A stretch of 64,000 nt of DNA from Watersipora subatra. Its lineage: Eukaryota; Bryozoa; Gymnolaemata; Cheilostomatida; Watersiporidae. The stretch is from positions 22,600,182-22,664,181 of the forward strand of contig NC_088711.1 of NCBI RefSeq assembly GCF_963576615.1, given 5' to 3'. Positions 24,001 to 39,000 of the stretch are shown piece after piece; positions within the stretch are counted from its first letter, which is position 1, and each line of letters opens with the position of its first letter. Made by a program: the position numbers and the translations under genes. The notes beneath the pieces were generated by a model. The model had not been told where the DNA came from, made no database searches, and saw nothing but the letters and a program-made list of their open reading frames with translations.

Positions 24001-27000
24001 AACATCTGTCCATTTAGAAGTAACCTAGCAATGAAACACCTGTCCATTTAGAAGTAACCTCAGCAATGAAACATCTGTCCCATTTCGAAGTAACCTCAAC
24101 AATGAAACATCTGTCCCATTTCGAAGTAACCTCAGCAATGAAACATCTGTTCATTTAGAAGTAACCTAGCAATGAACCATCTGTTCATTTAAAAGTAACC
24201 TCAGCAATGAAACATCTGTCCATTTAGAAGTAACCTCAGCAATGAAACATCTGTCCCATTTCGAAGTAACCTCAGCAATGAAACATCTATCCATTTAGAA
24301 GTAACATCAGCAATGAAACATCTGTTCCATTTAGAAGCTCAGCAATGAAACATCTGTTCATTTAGAAGTAACCTAGCAATGAACCATCTGTTCATTTAGA
24401 AGTAACCTCAGCAATGAAACATCAATCCATTTAGAAGTAACCTAGCAATGAACCATCTGTTCATTTAGAAGTAACCTCAGCAATGAAACATCAATCCATT
24501 TAGAAGTAACCTAGCAATGAACCATCTGTCCATTTAGAAGTAACATCAGCAATGAACCATCTGTTCATTTAGAAGTAACCTAGCAATGAACCATCTGTTC
24601 ATTTAGAAGTAACCTCAGCAATGAAACATCAATCCATTTAGAAGTAACCTAGCAATGAACCATCGTTCATTTAGAAGTAACCTCAGCAATGAAACATCAA
24701 TCCATTTAGAAGTAACCTAGCAATGAACCATCTGTTCATTTAGAAGTAACCTCAGCAATGAAACATCTGTCCATTTAGAAGTAACCTAGCAATGAAACAC
24801 CTGTCCATTTAGAAGTAACCTCAGCAATGAAACATCTGTCCCATTTCGAAGTAACCTCAGCAATGAAACATCTGTCCCATTTCGAAGTAACCTCAGCAAT
24901 GAAACATCTATCCATTTAGAAGTAACATCAGCAATGAAACATCTGTCCATTTAGAAGTAACCTAGCAATGAAACATCTGTCCATTTAGAAGTAACCTCAG
25001 CAATGAAACATCTGTCCATTTAGAAGTAACCTCAGCAATGAAACATTTGTCCATTTAGAAGTAACCTCAGCAATGAAACATCTGTCCATTTAGAAGTAAC
25101 CTAGCAATGAAACATCTGTTCATTTAGAAGTAACCTAGCAATGAACCATCTGTTCATTTAAAAGTAACCTCAGCAATGAAACATCTGTCCATTTAGAAGT
25201 AACCTCAGCAATGAAACATCTGTCCCATTTCGAAGTAACCTCAGCAATGAAACATCTATCCATTTAGAAGTAACATCAGCAATGAAACATCTGTTCCATT
25301 TAGAAGCTCAGCAATGAAACATCTGTCCATTTAGAAGGAACATCAGCAATGAACCATCTGTTCATTTAGAAGTAACCTCAGCAATGAAACACCTGTCCAT
25401 TTAGAAGTAACATAGCAATGAACCATCTGTTCATTTAGAAGTAACCTCAGCAATGAAACATCTGTCCATTTAGAAGTAACCTCAGCAATGAAACATCTGT
25501 TCATTTAGAAGTAACCTCAGCAATGAAACATCTGTCCATTTAGAAGTAACCTCAGCAATGAAACATCTGTCCATTTAGAAGTAACCTCAGCAATGAAACA
25601 TCTGTCCATTTAGAAGTAACCTCAGCAATGAAACATCTGTTCATTTAGAAGTAACCTCAGCAATGAAACATTTGTCCATTTAGAAGTAACCTAGCAATGA
25701 AACATCTGTCCATTTAGAAGTAACCTCAGCAATGAACCATCTGTTCATTTAGAAGTAACCTCAGCAATGAAACATCTGTCCATTTAGAAGTAACCTAGCA
25801 ATGAAACATCTGTTCATTTAGAAGTAACCTAGCAATGAACCATCTGTCCATTTAGAAGTAACCTCAGCAATGAAACATCTGTCCATTTAGAAGTAACCTC
25901 AGCAATGAAACATCTGTCCATTTAGAAGTAACCTCAGCAATGAAACATTTGTCCATTTAGAAGTAACCTAGCAATGAAACATCTGTCCCATTTAGAAGTA
26001 ACCTCAGCAATGAAACATCTGTCCATTTAGAAGTAACCTCAGCAATGAAACATCTGTCCATTTAGAAGTAACCTCAGCTATGAAACATCTGTCCATTTAG
26101 AAGTAACCTCAGCAATGAGACATCTATCCATTTAGAGGTAACATCAGCAATGAAACATCTGTTCCATTTAGAAGCTCAGCAATGAAACATCTGTCCATTT
26201 AGAAGTAACATCAGCAATGAACCATCTGTCCATTTAGAAGTAACCTCAGCAATGAAACATCTGTCCATTTAGAAGTAACCTAGCAATGAAACATCTGTTC
26301 ATTTAGAAGTAACCTAGCAATGAACCATCTGTCCATTTAGAAGTAACCTCAGCAATGAAACATCTGTCCATTTAGAAGTAACCTCAGCAATGAAACATCT
26401 GTCCATTTAGAAGTAACCTCAGCAATGAAACATCTGTCCATTTAGAAGTAACCTCAGCAATGAAACATTTGTCCATTTAGAAGTAACCTAGCAATGAAAC
26501 ATCTGTCCATTTAGAAGTAACCTCAGCAATGAACCATCTGTTCATTTAGAAGTAACCTCAGCAATGAAACATCTGTCCATTTAGAAGTAACCTAGCAATG
26601 AAACATCTGTTCATTTAGAAGTAACCTAGCAATGAACCATCTGTCCATTTAGAAGTAACCTCAGCAATGAAACATCTGTCCATTTAGAAGTAACCTCAGC
26701 AATGAAACATCTGTCCATTTAGAAGTAACCTCAGCAATGAAACATCTGTCCATTTAGAAGTAACCTCAGCAATGAAACATTTGTCCATTTAGAAGTAACC
26801 TAGCAATGAAACATCTGTCCCATTTAGAAGTAACCTCAGCAATGAAACATCTGTCCATTTAGAAGTAACCTCAGCTATGAAACATCTGTCCATTTAGAAG
26901 TAACCTCAGCAATGAGACATCTATCCATTTAGAAGTAACATCAGCAATGAAACATCTGTTCCATTTAGAAGCTCAGCAATGAAACATCTGTCCATTTAGA

Positions 27001-30000
27001 AGTAACATCAGCAATGAACCATCTGTCCATTTAGAAGTAACCTCAGCAATGAAACATCTGTCCATTTAGAAGTAACCTCAGCAATGAAACATCTGTCCAT
27101 TTAGAAGTAACCTCAGCAATGAAACATTTGTCCATTTAGAAGTAACCTAGCAATGAAACATCTGTCCCATTTAGAAGTAACCTCAGCTATGAAACATCTG
27201 TCCATTTAGAAGTAACCTCAGCAATCAAACATCTGTCACATTTAGAAGTAACCTCAGCAATGAAACATCTGACCATTTAGAAGTAACCTAGCAATGAAAC
27301 ATCTGTCCATTTAGAAGTAACCTCAGCAATGAAACATCTGTCCATTTAGAAGTAACCTCAGCAATGAAACATCTGTCCATTTAGAAGTAACCTCAGCAAT
27401 GAAACATCTGTCCCATTCAGAAGTAACCTCAGCAATGAAACATCAATCCATTTAGAAGTAACCTCAGCATGAAGCATCTGTCCAATTAGAAATAACCTAC
27501 ACAATAAAAACTCGTTCCATTTAGAAGCAACCTCCACAATGGAGACCTGCTTCATATCAAGAAAATCTACTAAATGAAGACCTACTCTATATAGAGTCAT
27601 CTCAGTGAACCTACACAATCAAGACTTACACTCAAAAGAGTCAACCTACACAATAAAGACCTACACTCAATAGAGTTAACGTACGCAATAAAGATCTACA
27701 CTGAATAAAGTCAACCTACACAATAAAAACCTACACTGAATAAAGTCAACCTACACAATGAAGACGGCTCTTTAAAAGAAGCAGAGGATTAGCTACACAG
27801 TACACACAAATGTAGATTAAACCAACATAAAAAGCTGCACAGAGGTGACATATGCCGCTAAAGATAAGCCACATAAAGCTTACATACATCAACAGAATTA
27901 GCTGTGTTTGGTGTCAGCCTGTCAGCCTCGAGAGGCAGATAGTGAAGGCCTTTGTTGGTCGTACATTTGATACTGAAGTCATCACATGCTTCACTCACTC
28001 CATTGACCTCTACAAAATGAGTGATCCCAATTTTATTCAGCTGTTGCACGAAACATTTCAACTAGCACAACATGTTAGTGTCTCGCATGCATACACACAT
28101 TTATTTTATAATACTGTGATTTATAACTGCGAGGACAGTTCTCAGTTATTTAGAACAAATCATTTGTAACAGTTTAAAAGACTATTCATTTATCAATTGA
28201 ATTTCTAGCAGATGAATAAATAACATCATTCAACAACAAATAAAATAAATAGATGCTTTGATTCTACTAGGATTAAAGTATTCAAGGCTAATAGCATGTG
28301 TTACACTCAGCCTATCATATGTTACACTCAGCCTATCATGTGTTACACACAGCCTATCACGTGTTACACTCGGCCTATCACGTGTTACACTCGGCCTATC
28401 ACGTGTTACACTCAGCCTATCATATGTTACACTCAGCCTATCATTTGTTACACACAGCCTATCATGTGTTACACACAGCCTATCATGTGTTACACACAGC
28501 CTATCACGTGTTACACTCGGCCTATCACGTGTTACACTCGGCCTATCACGTGTTACACTCAGCCTATCATGTGTTACACACAGCCTATCATGTGTTACAC
28601 ACAGCCTATCATGTGTTACACTCGGCCCATCATGTGTTACACTCGGCCTATCATGTGTTACACTCAGCCTATCATGCATGAAATGCTGGCTTTTTAGCTA
28701 ATACTCTAAATAATACAAAGCTAATACTCTGCTAAATAGAGTGATTGGCAAAAATAATGCACAGCTGATTAGCCTCGCCTGCAAACATGTCTAGGAGGAC
28801 TAAGCCGAGGTCAAGGCTCAGTTTAACTCGCTAACAGACATGATAGAAGTGGGATGTTACATATAATGGCTGTCTCATGTCATAGGTGTTGTGTTATTAA
28901 TGAATTCATAAAAGCTACTTATAGCTTCAAAATTCTACAATGAAAAATTTTCAAGAACCAAAACACTGACCTGATGCATTCGACGTAGTGTAGCCAGAGT
29001 AGACTGTGGTCCTGATATTAGATACAAGATTGCCATAGCAGTTGTGCACTACAGCTGGCCCAGAAAGAGCAGAGTGTGATATGGATACGCAGTATAATGT
29101 CTGGTCAGACAGATTCAAGTACAATGTGTTGGGTCTTTTTAAATGTTTCTCAGCATCAAGCTGGTGACGGGTGGCCAGATGCCCAAAAAAGTTAAGTAGA
29201 GAGTCATGTTTAACACAGCTGAATGTCGATGTAGATTCACCTAGCGAAGAGATGAAAAATTTGCTAAGCTATATTAACCATTTATAAACATTTTCACACT
29301 TGAGATTTCACAGCTATTGTATGAGTTGCTCACTCGAGAAAAAACTACAAATCACCCCACAATTATTAAAAATTGGGTATTAATTTTGGTATGTGAATCA
29401 AAATTCAAGCGGGCCTGTGACCTGATGTTATTAATCTGCTAACACCTTTGTGTGGGACTCCAGTGAGACATTAAGCCATACAGAGCCACTCGAGTTAACA
29501 GAGCCACTCAAGCTTTAGCCACAATAAAATTTGGATATTCGGTTATCATTTTGCTAAAAAATGAACCAACTAAATTTCTTTTTACTCAAAATTCGCAGAA
29601 TAAAATCAGTTTCCAAATTGTTTTATTTTGAGTTAAAGATGGATAAAAAGATAAATTGTAAACAGTACCTAAAAGTATTTACTGTACTTCTCATCTGTTT
29701 GTTATCTACAGTTGCATGTCTCATCTACTAGTTAAAGACAGTTGCATGTCTCATCTACTAGTTGGAGACAGTTGTAGGTCCTATCCACTAGTTAGAGACA
29801 GTTGTACAGTAATACTTCAACTTACGAGTGCTCCAACGTACGAGAAACTTGAGATACGAGCCAGCTTTCAAGCAAGTTTTAGCGCTAACATACGAGCCAT
29901 GTTTGAGATACGAGCACTTGAGTCAGTTGCCAAGTATGCCAGAGGTGTTTTATGAGAACAGCATCACTCTGTATTTTTCAACTGCTCAGGTTATACTGTT

Positions 30001-33000
30001 GTACCGTGTTTTTTGTGCACGATTTTCTGTGCAGAATTATGTGAATTAAAAGTACTGTGCGTAGACCGAAAGTTTGCCAGTAAAATGAAAGATAATACAA
30101 AGAAAAAGCAAATGATAACAGTCGATATTAAACGGAAAAATATTGAAAAATATGCGAAATGTGTATGCGTGTTTCAGCTAGCTCGGCAATATGACAGAAA
30201 TACATTCATAATTATCAAACAGAAGGATTATATTCAGGGCATTTAGTTCGCAAAAGGACTAACCATAGTTTCTAAACGGTGCAGCGATCTTCACGACCGC
30301 TGATGGCATTGGACAAACAATTGGCCGGTGACAGCGTAACTGAAACGATGCTATGTGAAAAGGCCGGCGCTATCTATCCAAACTGTTTAATAGACATTCG
30401 GACAAGTTGGCTAGTGGTCGTGCGTTAACCATTTGTGACGACACCTGTGTTCGTCCTAATCGCAACATGTTGCAAGGGCGACAAAGGCAAACGTCCTTAG
30501 ATAAGGTTTATCTTAAAACGGCCGGCTAGTCGTGAAAGCGAAAAAAGGAAAAATTTCTCGCTAACCAGCGAGAAATTTCAAACTATGAACGCCGAAGAAA
30601 TTTTAATTACGTTTAGTTGAAAATGAAAGTTTGCTTTTAGGTTTGCTTCTAAGTTTGTCTTTTAACACTTTGATAAAATCCAAATTTATCAAGGTCAACT
30701 GTCGTAACGAAGGATAACTTATATCTCCCTCCCTGGCAAATGCGAGTGTTCACTGCTATTGTATGTATTTAATTTTACATTTTAATTAATCACATTTCCT
30801 TGCATTATTTTTTATTTGTTGCTTTTTGAAAGCATTTAGTACGTTAGGACAATAACCAACATGTTCTTCTGTTACAATATTTTGTTTTGAGTGTTTTATT
30901 TGCTTTTTTTAGAGTATGGAAACCAATCAATATATATTTAATTGTTCTATATATAAATAAATTGCACCAACATGCGAGTAAATTGACATACGAGCTCAGT
31001 CTCGGAACGCATTAAGCTCGTAAGTTGAAGTATGACTGTATGTCCCATCTACTAGTTAGAGACAGTTGTGTGTCCTATCTACTAGTTATAGACAGTTGTA
31101 TGTCTCATCTACTAGTTGGAGACAGTTGTATGTCCCATCTACTAGTTGGAGACAGTTGTAGGTCCTATCCACTAGTTAGAGACAGTTGTATGTCCCATCT
31201 ACTAGTTAGAGACAGTTGTGTGTCTTATCTACTAGTTATAGACAGTTGTATGTCTCATTTACTAGTTGGAGACAGTTGTATGTCTCATCTACTAGTTGGA
31301 GACAGATGTATGTCTTATCTACTTGTTTGAGGTAGTTATATTTTTCATCTGCCTGTTAGACAGAACTAGTCATCACAGCTGATCCTGTAATTCATTAGCA
31401 CCTTTTAATTTTACTACGTGACCAAATTTTGTTAATTTTACACAAATTAACTATCACTTGGTGGAGGAGTAAAATACATTGCTGAAGCATATACAACGGC
31501 CACCAAGTAAAATTAAGCCTAGAAGATCCTGATAGAAAAATGTGGAAGTGCACGGCTAATAAGATCAATTATCAAAGATATATTACAGATCACTCTCACT
31601 CGTGACTAACAAATTTATTAGTACCAAAAAAGACTCAAAAATGGTTATATCTCTATTACTAGATATAATATTACAATTCAAGTTCACTGAGGTATCTTTC
31701 AAGACATTTGGGTGTGAGCGTTGAGAGTAAAATTATTATTTGAATTGTAGAGCAAATCGCATTATACTTCAAAATCAACGGCGGTTGGGCTGTCTAAATT
31801 AAATTGAAACAAAAAAATAAAAATGCCACCGCGATGATGATAATCAAATGCTTGTAATGCATATGTGCTGAACTTTGCATTATTTAGTCAAAAGTTCATA
31901 GGCCTAAAAATCTATTTATCTAGACCACATTATACATTTATTTTCATGAAACCCTAAAAGTAGATGACACACCTCGCCATGGATTAGCTCATTTGGTAAA
32001 GATGCCCCGATTCTAAATTACCAGCCGATTCAGATACCGATCCAATATACCGATTATTATTAAAAAATTATCTGATTCAGATATTTTGTGTTGCATAGAT
32101 AATTGTTCATGTCATTATAGAAAATATAAATAATAACGTATTTATTTGTATTTATAAAAAAAAGAGATATATTCACATACTGACATACCGTGCATGTAGT
32201 AACAAAACAGTCCATATTTCTTGTAACTTGTAATTAATAATTGTAATTATTGTTTGTAGTACAGCTCTTTCTGTGATAATGAAGTCTCTCTGCTATTGCT
32301 GAACGAATTGCTGCGTCTGTACAAGTTTAGAGCAAATAAATGTTTCTTTTAATTAATGTTAGTGATTCAATTCTCTTAGTAAGTCTCTTATATCACTATC
32401 AATGTAGCCAGTCGTACTGAAGAGGGACTCATTTGCCACAGATGATGAAGAACAGGCTAAACACCGATAAGCCACTGGGGTTATTTTATATGATACAAAT
32501 GAGACATTGTATTGTCAGGATCAAGAGAGAGATAGATAACTTTATGCATTGTCTGCTCAAATTGCTTTAGTAATGCTAGTAAACAGAAATATTACACTGC
32601 ATTCGTGTTTTCCTCCTTTGTTATCTTGTTCGTGATTGGCTGCAATAAATCTCACCGCTGTAATTGGGAAATACCACACTTTGTGATCACGTCCTGACTA
32701 AAGCAAAAAGATTCCTCAGCTGTGTTGATGTTGATCTCAGGCTATAGACATGAAATAAATCATGTGGCAGGCCCAGAATTTATTAGGTAAGAGTAAGGAG
32801 TTTGCAGGTGATGATCTTTATCAGTGTAACAAGCTAAATTACTATTTTCTACTAAATAGTTGATCAGTAAAGTATATGAAGTTTCAAATTTTTGAAGAAA
32901 CGATCGGCCGATATCAATTCAGGTACTTAACACCCATATCGGCACCGATACAGATAATAAAATCGGGACAACTCTACCATTTAGCATTTGAATTTTTAAA

Positions 33001-36000
33001 AATATATTGATTTTGTATCAGGCCTTTAGTGTACCCATATTTATATATAAAAAATCATTCAATAGATATCTTTACTGGTCCACAAAAATATTACAAATAG
33101 TTTTTTGACCTTTCAACATAAAGTTACTGTTAACAAAATCAATGGTAACAACAGTAATTTAAAAAATGTTGAATAACTTTAGATTGGAATGTTTACTTAA
33201 AAATGCATAATAACAAAAATGTAAATGCGACATAACTTCTTACATTTCTGACAAATTCAAACAGCAAATCTAAAAATTTCAGCTGATATATCAGGATCAC
33301 AAATTGAATTTTATGTCAAAGATGCAGCAGAAAATGTAAAAATTACTGTTTCTAATATAACAAATATTAGTAATTGTTTCCCTGATAGTTTTCAATATAT
33401 TTATACTTCAATGTGTATAGTGTATGCAATATGGCAATGCCTTTATATCACCTATATTTGGTTAATCTTATATTTGGTATATTTTGGCTAATTTACTTTC
33501 ATAAAAGCTAACTGTGTAACAAATGTAGACTTGTGCAATTGTGCCAATGTTTCAGTAACATTTTGCAGCAGTAACCTTTACTGCACAATCCACTTCAAAG
33601 GAGATATTTTAGAGATACAATTTTAATAAGTTACTTTTAGACAGACTTTTTGGAATCCTTATAAAAATTATGCAGCAGCCAAGTTCCTCTACAAAAATGC
33701 AACAGCTACTTCCACGCAGAGACTGGATCCTATGTTGAATGTTATACTGGATGATACAAACGCAACAATCATTTTTCAGAATGGAAAGCTCTCACGATGA
33801 AAGAATAAGACAGCGCTAACAATAGACATTTAATTAATTTCAAAATGATTGTCAGTGTTATTACAATATTTTTAATTGTAAAAAAACAGATTTGTTTCAC
33901 TTGTTACCTTTACACCTAAAAGCTCTTCTTTTATGTTAGCTGGAATCAACTGTTAGCTGAATATTTATTACATAACTCAACATCTCGTAACACAATTGGC
34001 AGCATAACAAACAAGCAAACTTACTCTTCAAGCACATGGAACAAGGTTGAGGAGTGATGGCAGGTACTGGCAGGTATGTGATAGACAGAAGAGAGCCTTT
34101 GTCCACACTGCAAAGACAAGCTCGAGATTAGGAGTGGTGGAGAGAAGCGAGACAGTCATGTATGTGATGATTTATGAATATACAATAGGCCTAGCTACCA
34201 ATGACACTTGTCATTTGACAACTTTATATGAATGGCAACTAACAGCTGCATGAGAACAGAATAAATTAAAACCGGAGCAAGTGACACTCTAGTAAGATTA
34301 GAAGATACAAGCTAAACAATGCATATCAATTATAAGAATAGTAAGAATAAATAATATTTGTAAACTATATCATTTCAAAGGTTAATGCACTAACATAAAA
34401 GCTAAATAACCTAGTTAAGAAACCACAAAGCATCATTCAGCTGAAGAATGGCACCTCCGACTCAACAGAAAAATTAATATTAAACAAACCAGACCTAGAG
34501 AAAATGGCGAAAGCTTGCCATTTGCATTACGTGGTGTAAAAGAGAATTCGTAGAAAACAGGGCAGATACAAATAGAGTCAACAAATGAAAGCCTGACCAT
34601 TGTTCATCATGGTAGAAAACTCTCTCTCCGAAAACAAGAAGATACCGGGGATCGTCTATCCACTGGTAGACGGAGAACATGGACTCATCAAGGTAGCTTA
34701 TACAGCCACTATCCAGATCAGGGAATAAATTTCTTACATATTTCTACAACAATGTAGCAACTGGGTCAGAATAGTGCAAAATATTACAAAAAGTGTTTGC
34801 TCAATTTTGATAACTAATATATCAAGTGGTGAACAAAACAAATTAAATCATTGTGTACAGTCAGATATTCCAAAACATTTGATCTGGAAAAAGATTATAT
34901 GAATACTTTTACATGCATCCAGTATTAACCAATAGCATGAAATATTACAGCACATACCAATAGCATGAGATATTACAGCACATGCCAATAAAATGAGATA
35001 TTACAGCACAGACCAATAGAATGAGATATTACAGCACAGACCAATAGCATGAGATATTACAGCACAAACCAATAGAATGAGATATTACAGCACAGACCAA
35101 TAAAATGAGATATTACAGCACAAACCAATAGAATGAGATATTACAGCACAAACCAATAGCATGAGATATTACAGCACAAACCAATAAAATGAGATATTAC
35201 AGCACAAACCAATAGCATGAGATATTATAGCACAAACCAATAAAATGAGATATTACAGCACAAACCAATAGCATGAGATATTATAGCACAAACCAATAGA
35301 ATGAGATATTACAGCACAGACCAATAGCATGAGATATTACAGCACAGACCAATAACATGAGATATTATAGCACAAACCAATAAAATGAGATATTACAGCA
35401 CAAACCAATAGAATGAGATATTACAGCACAGACCAATAGCATGAGATATTACAGCACAGACCAATAGCATGAGATATTACAGCACAGACCAATAGAATGA
35501 GATATTGCAGCACAAACCAATAAAATGAGACATTACAGCACAAACCAATAGCATGAGATATTACAGCACAAACCAATAGAATGAGATATTACAGCACAAA
35601 CCAATAGAATGAGATATTACAGCACAGACCAATAACATGAGATATTATAGCACAAACCAATAAAATGAGATATTGCAGCACAAACCAATAGCATGAGATA
35701 TTACAGCACAAACCAATAGCATGAGATATTACAGCACAAACCAATAGCATGAGATATTACAGCACAGACCAATAAAATGAGACATTACAGCACAAACCAA
35801 TAGCATGAGATATTATAGCACAAACCAATAGAATGAGATATTACAGCACAAACCAATAGAATGAGATATTACAGCACAGACCAATAACATGAGATATTAT
35901 AGCACAAACCAATAAAATGAGATATTGCAGCACAAACCAATAGCATGAGATATTACAGCACAAACCAATAGCATGAGATATTACAGCACAAACCAATAGC

Positions 36001-39000
36001 ATGAGATATTACAGCACAAACCAATAGCATGAGATATTACAGCACAAACCAATAAAATGAGATATTGCAGCACAAACCAATAAAATGAGATATTGCAGCA
36101 CAAACCAATAGCATGAGATATTACAGCACAAACCAATAGCATGAGATATTACAGCACAAACCAATAGCATGAGATATTACAGCACAAACCAATAGAATGA
36201 GATATTACAGCACAGACCAATAACATGAGATATTATAGCACAAACCAATAAAATGAGATATTGCAGCACAAACCAATAAAATGAGATATTGCAGCACAAA
36301 CCAATAGAATGAGATATTGCAGCACAAACCAATAGCATGAGATATTACAGCACAAACCAATAGCATGAGATATTACAGCACAAACCAATAGAATGAGATA
36401 TTACAGCACAAACCAATAGCATGAGATATTACAGCACAAACCAATAAAATGAGACATTACAGCACAAACCAATAGCATGAGATATTACAGCACAAACCAA
36501 TAGAATGAGATATTACAGCACAGACCAATAGCATGAGATATTACAGCACAAACCAATAGAATGAGATATTACAGCACAGACCAATAAAATGAGATATTAC
36601 AGCACAAACCAATAAAATGAGATATTACAGCACAGACCAATAGAATGAGATATTACAGCACAAACCAATAGAATGAGACATTACAGCACAAACCAATAGA
36701 ATGAGATATTACAGCACAGACCAATAGCATGAGATATTACAGCACAAACCAATAGAATGAGATATTACAGAACAGACCAATAAAATGAGACATTACAGCA
36801 CAAACCAATAGAATGAGATATTACAGCACAGACCAATAAAATGAGATATTGCAGCACAAACCAATAGCATGAGATATTATAGCACAAACCAATAGAATGA
36901 GATATTACAGCACAGACCAATAGCATGAGATATTACAGCACAAACCAATAGAATGAGATATTACAGCACAGACCAATAAAATGAGATATTACAGCACAAA
37001 CCAATAAAATGAGATATTACAGCACAGACCAATAGAATGAGATATTACAGCACAGACCAATAACATGAGATATTACAGCACAAACCAATAGAATGAGATA
37101 TTACAGCACAAACCAATAGCATGAGATATTACAGCACAAACCAATAGCATGAGATATTACAGCACAAACCAATAAAATGAGATATTGCAGCACAAACCAA
37201 TAAAATGAGATATTGCAGCACAAACCAATAGCATGAGATATTACAGCACAAACCAATAGCATGAGATATTACAGCACAAACCAATAGCATGAGATATTAC
37301 AGCACAGACCAATAACATGAGATATTATAGCACAAACCAATAAAATGAGATATTACAGCACAAACCAATAAAATGAGATATTGCAGCACAAACCAATAAA
37401 ATGAGATATTACAGCACAAACCAATAAAATGAGACATTACAGCACAAACCAATAGAATGAGATATTACAGCACAAACCAATAGAATGAGATATTACAGCA
37501 CAGACCAATAGCATGAGATATTACAGCACAAACCAATAGCATGAGATATTACAGCACAAACCAATAGCATGAGATATTACAGCACAAACCAATAAAATGA
37601 GATATTGCAGCACAAACCAATAAAATGAGATATTGCAGCACAAACCAATAGCATGAGATATTACAGCACAAACCAATAGCATGAGATATTACAGCACAAA
37701 CCAATAGCATGAGATATTACAGCACAGACCAATAACATGAGATATTATAGCACAAACCAATAAAATGAGATATTACAGCACAAACCAATAAAATGAGATA
37801 TTGCAGCACAAACCAATAAAATGAGATATTGCAGCACAAACCAATAGCATGAGATATTACAGCACAAACCAATAGCATGAGATATTACAGCACAAACCAA
37901 TAGCATGAGATATTACAGCACAGACCAATAACATGAGATATTATAGCACAAACCAATAAAATGAGATATTGCAGCACAAACCAATAAAATGAGATATTGC
38001 AGCACAAACCAATAGCATGAGATATTACAGCACAAACCAATAGCATGAGATATTACAGCACAAACCAATAGCATGAGATATTACAGCACAAACCAATAGC
38101 ATGAGATATTACAGCACAAACCAATAGCATGAGATATTACAGCACAGACCAATAACATGAGATATTATAGCACAAACCAATAAAATGAGATATTGCAGCA
38201 CAAACCAATAAAATGAGATATTGCAGCACAAACCAATAGCATGAGATATTACAGCACAAACCAATAGAATGAGATATTACAGCACAAACCAATAGCATGA
38301 GATATTACAGCACAAACCAATAAAATGAGACATTACAGCACAAACCAATAGCATGAGATATTATAGCACAAACCAATAAAATGAGATATTACAGCACAAA
38401 CCAATAAAATGAGATATTACAGCACAAACCAATAAAATGAGATATTACAGCACAAACCAATAAAATGAGATATTACAGCACAGACCAATAGAATGAGATA
38501 TTGCAGCACAAACCAATAAAATGAGATATTGCAGCACAAACCAATAGCATGAGATATTACAGCACAAACCAATAGCATGAGATATTACAGCACAAACCAA
38601 TAGCATGAGATATTACAGCACAGACCAATAACATGAGATATTATAGCACAAACCAATAAAATGAGATATTGCAGCACAAACCAATAAAATGAGATATTGC
38701 AGCACAAACCAATAGCATGAGATATTACAGCACAAACCAATAGCATGAGATATTACAGCACAAACCAATAGCATGAGATATTACAGCACAAACCAATAGA
38801 ATGAGATATTACAGCACAAACCAATAAAATGAGATATTATAGCACAGACCAATAGCATGAGATATTACAGCACAAACCAATAACATGAGATATTACAGCA
38901 CAAACCAATAGCATGAGATATTATAGCACAAACCAATAAAATGAGATATTACAGCACAGACCAATAGCATGAGATATTACAGCACAAACCAATAGCATGA

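Noticed and set aside
27852..28169. 105-codon plus-strand frame
   Set aside because: It is antisense to DCAF15 exon 27888-28009, whose donor, acceptor and phase fit; the plus frame is a shadow.
28230..28701. Overlapping 127-149 codon frames on both strands
   Set aside because: A 21-bp repeat keeps all such frames open; no start context, homology or splice evidence.
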